From: Myxococcales bacterium UBA1660
Lineage (GTDB): Bacteria > Myxococcota_A > Polyangia > Polyangiales > Houyiibacteriaceae
Length of the DNA stretch: 64,000 nucleotides
Direction of reading: 5' to 3'
Assembly: GCA_002320815.1 (NCBI GenBank)
Contig: DCLA01000006.1
Span: 52,549 to 116,548, forward strand
The notes beneath the pieces were generated by a model. That model saw only the letters and a program-made list of their open reading frames with translations. It was not told the DNA's origin and made no database searches. Below, one piece after another: positions 60,282-64,000 of the stretch (position 1 is its first letter; every line of letters starts with the position of its first letter). Both the position numbers and the translations under genes were made by a program.

Positions 60282-61712
60282 TCATTGCGTTTCCGGCGCC
60301 GAACGGGCCGCGAAGTAGCGCACGATCCCCGCCGCGATCCCCCGGGCGAGGGCTTGCCGATAGGCCTCGTCCTTGAGCGCCTCGCCCTCCTCGGGCTTGG
60401 TGAGGAAGCTGGCCTCCAGGAGGATGGCCGGCATGCGCGCGCCCACCAGCACGTAGAACATCGCGCTCCGCACTCCCCGGTCAGGGAGGCGGGGGAGATG
60501 GGTGCGCCCGGCGGCCAGGGTCGTCCCGTGGACCGCTTCGGCCAGGGCCCGGCTGCCCTCGAGCTGCTCTCGCCGGTGGATTCCGGCCAGGAGCCGCTGG
60601 AGCTGGGAGACGTCCGCGCCGCGGGTCCCGTTCTCTCGCGCCGCCAGACGGATCGCCTGGCGGTCGTTGGTGGTGTCGAGGACGAAGGTGGTGATGCCCC
60701 CCAGGCGGACGGGTTCGTCGGCGGCGTTGAGGTGCAGGCTGACGAAGACGTCGGCGTCGAGGTCGTTGGCCCGAGCCGCCCGTTCCTCGAGGTCGAGCTG
60801 GACGTCCTCGGTGCGGGTGAGCACCACCCGGAGCTCCGGCGCCCGAACCTGGAGGACGTGCTGGGTCCGCAGCGCCAGGTCGAGGACCAGCGCCGACTCG
60901 GTGAGCCGACCGTAGCGGGCACCGGTCTCCTCGCCGCCGTGACCGGGGTCGAGGACCACCAGGGGCCCCTCGGGCGGCGCGACGGGCTGGGCAGGCAAGA
61001 CCTCCACGACCGCGCGCAAGGGGTCGAGCAGGAAGAAGGTGCGTGGCGCCGCATCCGCGGTCACGTCGATCACCAGCGCCGACCCGTCCACGCTCACGCC
61101 GCGAACGGGCCCGGTCCCGGCGACCCGCCGAGCCCCCGGCGCGGCGGTGAGCCCCTCGACGTGCAGGGTGACCTCGCCCTCCCCTCGCTCTTCGGTGAAG
61201 GGGCAGCTCTCGCGGAGGGGCCCCGGCCGGAGGGTCGCCACGACCCGAGCGCCGCCGCCCGTCGGGCGCACCTCCAGCGCCGCGAGCCGACAGCCGCTCT
61301 CCGCGCGGCGCGCGGTCTCGGCGGCGGCTCCGGTGGCCGGATGCGTCCAGGCGCCGGGGCAACGCCGGAGCGCTCCGCGGGCGCGGGCGACCGCCTCGGC
61401 CTGGGCCTCGCCGGCCCGGGCCCGCACCCGGGCGAGCTGCTCCAGGGCCGCACAGCTCGCCTCGAGCTCGAAGGCGTCCGCCGTGGCGTCGAGGAGCGCT
61501 GCCGCGCGATCCGTGTGCCCCAGCCGCTCGGCGAGCTCGGCGCCCTCGAGGGCCGCGCGGGCCCCGGCCTCGGTCCCTTCCCGCCGACTCGCCTCGCGCT
61601 CCAGCGCGTCCAGCCGCGATTCGTCGGCGGTGTCGAGCGCGGCGAGGGGGTCCGGCGCCGTCTCGTCGTCGTCGCCACCGCAGGCCAGCAGGGCCAGCGC
61701 GAGCAGCCCCAC
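60282..61712 (-). CDS. Lipoprotein N-acetylmuramoyl-L-alanine amidase (Amidase_3)
   Basis: A 476-residue protein. The GTG start at 61712 gives VGLLALALLACGG, a lipobox; no ATG lies nearby. A coiled, Ala/Glu-rich N-terminal region (about 20-130) and an AMIN-like beta domain (about 160-240) precede the zinc amidase: VVLDPGHGGEETGARYG near 260, LTESALVLDL, FVSLHLNAAD and the catalytic Glu in AILLEASFLTKPEE. It cleaves the amide between MurNAc and L-Ala of peptidoglycan, typically at septation. The AMIN-like domain, if correct, would target it. Confidence 0.88.
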   Translation of the reverse strand: MGLLALALLACGGDDDETAPDPLAALDTADESRLDALEREASRREGTEAGARAALEGAELAERLGHTDRAAALLDATADAFELEASCAALEQLARVRARAGEAQAEAVARARGALRRCPGAWTHPATGAAAETARRAESGCRLAALEVRPTGGGARVVATLRPGPLRESCPFTEERGEGEVTLHVEGLTAAPGARRVAGTGPVRGVSVDGSALVIDVTADAAPRTFFLLDPLRAVVEVLPAQPVAPPEGPLVVLDPGHGGEETGARYGRLTESALVLDLALRTQHVLQVRAPELRVVLTRTEDVQLDLEERAARANDLDADVFVSLHLNAADEPVRLGGITTFVLDTTNDRQAIRLAARENGTRGADVSQLQRLLAGIHRREQLEGSRALAEAVHGTTLAAGRTHLPRLPDRGVRSAMFYVLVGARMPAILLEASFLTKPEEGEALKDEAYRQALARGIAAGIVRYFAARSAPETQ

Positions 61713-61732
61713 GCACCAACACGATTGCGGCC

Positions 61733-61760
61733 CGCGCCGAGCCCCTTTAGGCTCGGCGCG
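61733..61760. promoter_or_regulatory. Perfect 11-bp inverted repeat between divergent genes, next to an ATG
   Basis: CGCGCCGAGCC (61733-61743) pairs exactly with GGCTCGGCGCG (61750-61760), with a 6-base loop (CCTTTA). The right arm ends 3 bases before the ATG of the gene at 61764, where no ribosome site is visible, so in the mRNA the hairpin would cover the translation-initiation region. It could alternatively be an operator between divergent genes. Confidence 0.55.
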
Positions 61761-61763
61761 CCC

Positions 61764-62243
61764 ATGGGGGACGAGCGCGAACCGGCGACCAGAGAGTCGC
61801 GACCCACCTATGCCGATCGGCACAGTGGCCGGGTCTATCGCGACGCCGTCGAGATGGTCAACGACTACCTCCGGCGCTTCGCGGACTCGGTGGACATCGA
61901 GGTCCGACCGCTGGACGAAGACGGGTACACCGAGATCCGCAAGGGTTCGGCCGAGGTCGGCGTCAACGTCCTCGAAGAGCACGGCGTCCTGCTCTTGCTC
62001 TCCCGGATGATGGATGTCCCCCGGGAAGACCGCGAGACCCTCTACCGGCGCCTCCTCGAGCTGAACTTCCTGGTCACCAGCGACGCGGCCTTCGCCATCG
62101 ACCGAGACCGGGATGCGATCTACCTCCGGGCCCACCGCCGACTGGGCGGCCTCGACTTCGAAGAGTTCGAAGATCTGCTGGTGAAGACCGCGACGACCGC
62201 CGACGAGTGGGACGATCGGCTGGAGCAGCTCTTCGCCGAGTGA
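61764..62243 (+). CDS. YbjN/sensory-like domain protein
   Basis: A 159-residue protein with the fold seen in YbjN and CesT-type chaperones: YRDAVEMVNDYLRRFADSVDIEVRPL, RLLELNFLVTSDAAFAIDRDRDAIYLRAHRRLGG, DEWDDRLEQLF. The function of this widespread family is not fixed; members act as chaperones or regulators. The start has no visible ribosome site and lies beside the inverted repeat. Divergent from the amidase. Confidence 0.8.
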   Translation: MGDEREPATRESRPTYADRHSGRVYRDAVEMVNDYLRRFADSVDIEVRPLDEDGYTEIRKGSAEVGVNVLEEHGVLLLLSRMMDVPREDRETLYRRLLELNFLVTSDAAFAIDRDRDAIYLRAHRRLGGLDFEEFEDLLVKTATTADEWDDRLEQLFAE

Positions 62244-62339
62244 ATCGGCCTCACGCCGTGGCAACCGCGCCCCGGCGTGCCATGGCCGCCGGGGCATTTG
62301 GCCCGGCGCCACCCAGGTGATAGCCTCGAAGCGAATCGG

Positions 62340-63488
62340 ATGACGGATACCAACTCTGCCATGGCGAAGTCGGACCCGCCCCCGAGCGAGGGTCCGGAGA
62401 GCGGGGAAGCACCGGCTCTGTCGAACGAGCCCGTCGACGAGGCGTCCCACAACGACGCCGAGGTCGACGCGGGCGACGCCAACGACGCCAAGCCCATCGC
62501 CGAGGGATCCCGCGATTGGGGTGCCGAGCGGCTCAGCGCGGTCGAAGCGGACGCCCTCGCGGAGAGCTTCCGGCCCGCCTGGGAGACCGATTGGGGCGCG
62601 GCCGAGGCGCCGCCGAGCGGAGCCAACGCGGCCGTGGAGCCCGAAGCGCTGGCCCAGCCGCAGGCGAAGAGCTTCGGGACCGCCGCGGCGCCGCTGGTCG
62701 TCCGCGCGGAGCCGGTCGCTCCCGGTCCGCTCCGGACCAGCCGGGGGGACGACACCGGCGAGATGGAGGCCATCGTCCCCGGCGAGGGGTCGGCCAAGCG
62801 CAACCTCCTCCTGGGCGGCGCGGCGTTCGTGCTGGCCCTGGTGGTGATCATGGCCTTCATGCTCGCCGGCGGCGACGAGCCGGGCGAGGCGGCGACCGCA
62901 GGCTCCGCGCCGACCGGGGCCGTCGACCCCGCGCTGGCCGAAGCCGCCGCCGACCGCACGGCGGAGCAGACGGCGATCCCCGACAGCCCGGAGCGCGAGG
63001 CGCCCCCGGCCACCCCAGAGACCCCGGTCGAGGAAGCGGCGACGGTCGCGGCGGAGCCGGAACCCGAGCCCGAGCCCGAGCCCGAGCCGGTCACCTACGC
63101 GCTGCAGGTTCGCACCGTGCCCGCGTCCGCACGGCTCACCCTGGATGGCCAGCCGGTCACCAACCCGCTCACCCGGACCGTCGAGGCCGATGACGCCGAG
63201 CACCGTCTGGTGGCGACCGCGGACGGCTACGAAGACGCGAGCGCGACGCTTCGCTTCGACGGGGATCACACCGAGACCCTGCGCCTCGAGGCGACGCCCC
63301 CGCCGCCGCCGGCCCCCATGGCCGCCGAGCCCGTCGCCAGCCGGCGCAGCCGCCGGACCACCAGCACGGCGATGCGGTCGACGACGGCGATGCGGTCGAC
63401 GGCGACGATGCGCTCGGCCGCCACCATGCGCCAGGCCGCGACGATGAGCAGCGGCGGCGCCGGGTTCACCACCACCAACCCCTACTGA
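62340..63488 (+). CDS. Membrane protein with PEGA-like domain and low-complexity tail
   Basis: A 382-residue protein. The cytoplasmic N-terminal half is acidic and disordered; a single transmembrane helix spans about residues 158-178 (LLLGGAAFVLALVVIMAFML). An extracytoplasmic (Glu-Pro)n linker leads to a PEGA-like domain (VRTVPASARLTLDGQPVTNPL, VATADGYEDASATLRF) and a Ser/Arg/Met repeat tail (AMRSTTAMRSTATMRSAA). The PEGA module is typical of surface or kinase-associated proteins of this lineage. Start MTDTNSAM at 62340; the longer frame to 62277 is dismissed. Upstream of purM by 61 bases. Confidence 0.8.
   Translation: MTDTNSAMAKSDPPPSEGPESGEAPALSNEPVDEASHNDAEVDAGDANDAKPIAEGSRDWGAERLSAVEADALAESFRPAWETDWGAAEAPPSGANAAVEPEALAQPQAKSFGTAAAPLVVRAEPVAPGPLRTSRGDDTGEMEAIVPGEGSAKRNLLLGGAAFVLALVVIMAFMLAGGDEPGEAATAGSAPTGAVDPALAEAAADRTAEQTAIPDSPEREAPPATPETPVEEAATVAAEPEPEPEPEPEPVTYALQVRTVPASARLTLDGQPVTNPLTRTVEADDAEHRLVATADGYEDASATLRFDGDHTETLRLEATPPPPPAPMAAEPVASRRSRRTTSTAMRSTTAMRSTATMRSAATMRQAATMSSGGAGFTTTNPY
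63054..63089 (+). repeat. (Glu-Pro) hexanucleotide repeat
   Basis: Six consecutive GAR-CCN pairs encode a (Glu-Pro) rod between the membrane helix and the PEGA-like domain. Such rods span the periplasm in TonB-like proteins; the six-base unit is prone to slippage. Confidence 0.8.
63363..63449 (+). repeat. Imperfect repeats encoding Met-Arg-Ser/Thr units
   Basis: The C-terminal tail shows repeated [T/A]-[A/T]-M-R-S-[T/A] units, the first two nearly identical at base level (GCGATGCGGTCGACG). This short array is rich in Met and Ser/Thr. Confidence 0.7.
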
Positions 63489-63549
63489 CGTCTCGTTTCG
63501 CGCCCGGCTGCGCCTTTGAAGACACCGAGATGGTGCTACACAGGCGGCC

Positions 63550-64000
63550 ATGGGCCTGACCTACGAAGACGCCGGGGTGGACATCGACGCGGGCGAGCGC
63601 CTGGTCGACCGGATCAAGCCGCTGGCCGCGGCGACCCGCATCCCCGAGGTGCTCGGCTCGGTGGGCGGCTTCGCCGGCCTCTGCGGGCTCCCCGAGGGCC
63701 TGAAGGACCCGGTGCTCGTCAGCGGCACCGATGGGGTGGGCACCAAGCTCGAGGTGGCCATCCAGGCCGGCCGCCACGACACGGTGGGCATCGACCTGGT
63801 CGCCATGTGCGTGAACGACATCGTCACGGTGGGCGCCCGGCCGCTCTTCTTCCTGGACTACTTCGCCACCGGCAAGCTCGAGGTCGACCAGGGCGAGGCC
63901 GTGGTCCGCGGCATCGCCGAGGGCTGCAAGCAGGCCGGCTGCGCGCTCCTCGGCGGCGAGACCGCCGAGCTCCCCGGCTTCTACGAGGGCGGTCGCTACG
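63550..64000 (+). CDS. purM: Phosphoribosylformylglycinamidine cyclo-ligase, 5' part
   Basis: The first 150 codons of PurM (AIR synthetase), running off the window end. Visible are GLTYEDAGVDIDAGERLVDRI, the SGTDGVGTKLEVAIQ loop, GIDLVAMCVNDIVTVGARPLFFLDYFATG and LLGGETAELPGFY, all diagnostic. It forms the imidazole ring of aminoimidazole ribotide with ATP in purine synthesis. The ATG at 63550 begins the conserved N terminus. The C-terminal about 200 residues lie outside the window. Confidence 0.97.
   Translation, partial: MGLTYEDAGVDIDAGERLVDRIKPLAAATRIPEVLGSVGGFAGLCGLPEGLKDPVLVSGTDGVGTKLEVAIQAGRHDTVGIDLVAMCVNDIVTVGARPLFFLDYFATGKLEVDQGEAVVRGIAEGCKQAGCALLGGETAELPGFYEGGRY

Overview
The window is very GC-rich, almost gap-free DNA with genes on both strands and no phage, insertion sequence, rRNA or CRISPR array. 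Many lipoproteins with short lipobox signals, Ser/Thr protein kinases, an AgmX/PglI-type protein, a DUF2330 protein with a MYXO-CTERM-like tail, ether-lipid synthase (AGPS-like) and FHA domains point to a myxobacterium-like member of Myxococcota (inference from gene content; no rRNA is present to place it).

Layout. 1-8 kb: FG-GAP/ASPIC lipoprotein, a crotonase + 3-hydroxyacyl-CoA dehydrogenase pair, a repeat-rich lipoprotein, and a thiolase followed by a truncated PEP-synthase-like protein. 7.9-8.8 kb: tRNA-Val(CAC) with its own promoter and terminator, then a stand-alone H-NOX heme sensor. 9-19 kb: ABC-F ATPase, CreD-like protein, glucokinase, AgmX/PglI-type protein, glycosyltransferase, AGPS-like flavoenzyme, smpB with a small neighbour, and two envelope/unknown proteins. 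19-23 kb: comF, then the minus-strand run proB-proA-rsfS-rlmH. 23-30.7 kb: an envelope block with prepilin peptidase, an FHA/zinc-ribbon/transglutaminase membrane protein, an MlaE-like permease with a heavily degenerate ABC ATPase, an LDLa-repeat lipoprotein and a DUF2330 protein. 30.8-38.6 kb: xerD, cutA, a glutamine-amidotransferase-like protein without its nucleophile, a peptidase-M1-like/Omp85 barrel hybrid, a patatin phospholipase and a coiled-coil/TPR membrane protein. 38.6-42.4 kb: lipoprotein-efp-epmA, then a frameshifted Ser/Thr kinase. 42.4-49.2 kb: lipoprotein, mazG-malQ, a membrane protein and a Ser/Thr kinase behind a near-perfect sigma-54 promoter. 49.3-56.4 kb: TetR regulator, holB, metG, HEAT-repeat protein, tatD, an isolated rplC, rlmE. 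56.4-64 kb: TPR lipoprotein, glnD with an altered HD site, a lipoprotein amidase, a YbjN-like protein, a PEGA-like membrane protein and the 5' part of purM.

Most of the window is housekeeping (proline, translation, DNA replication, nitrogen sensing, purines) interleaved with lineage-specific envelope proteins. The most unusual content is a series of proteins that keep a fold but lose catalytic residues (ABC ATPase, amidotransferase, M1 domain, PEP synthase remnant, GlnD HD site), and the 24-27.7 kb envelope block.
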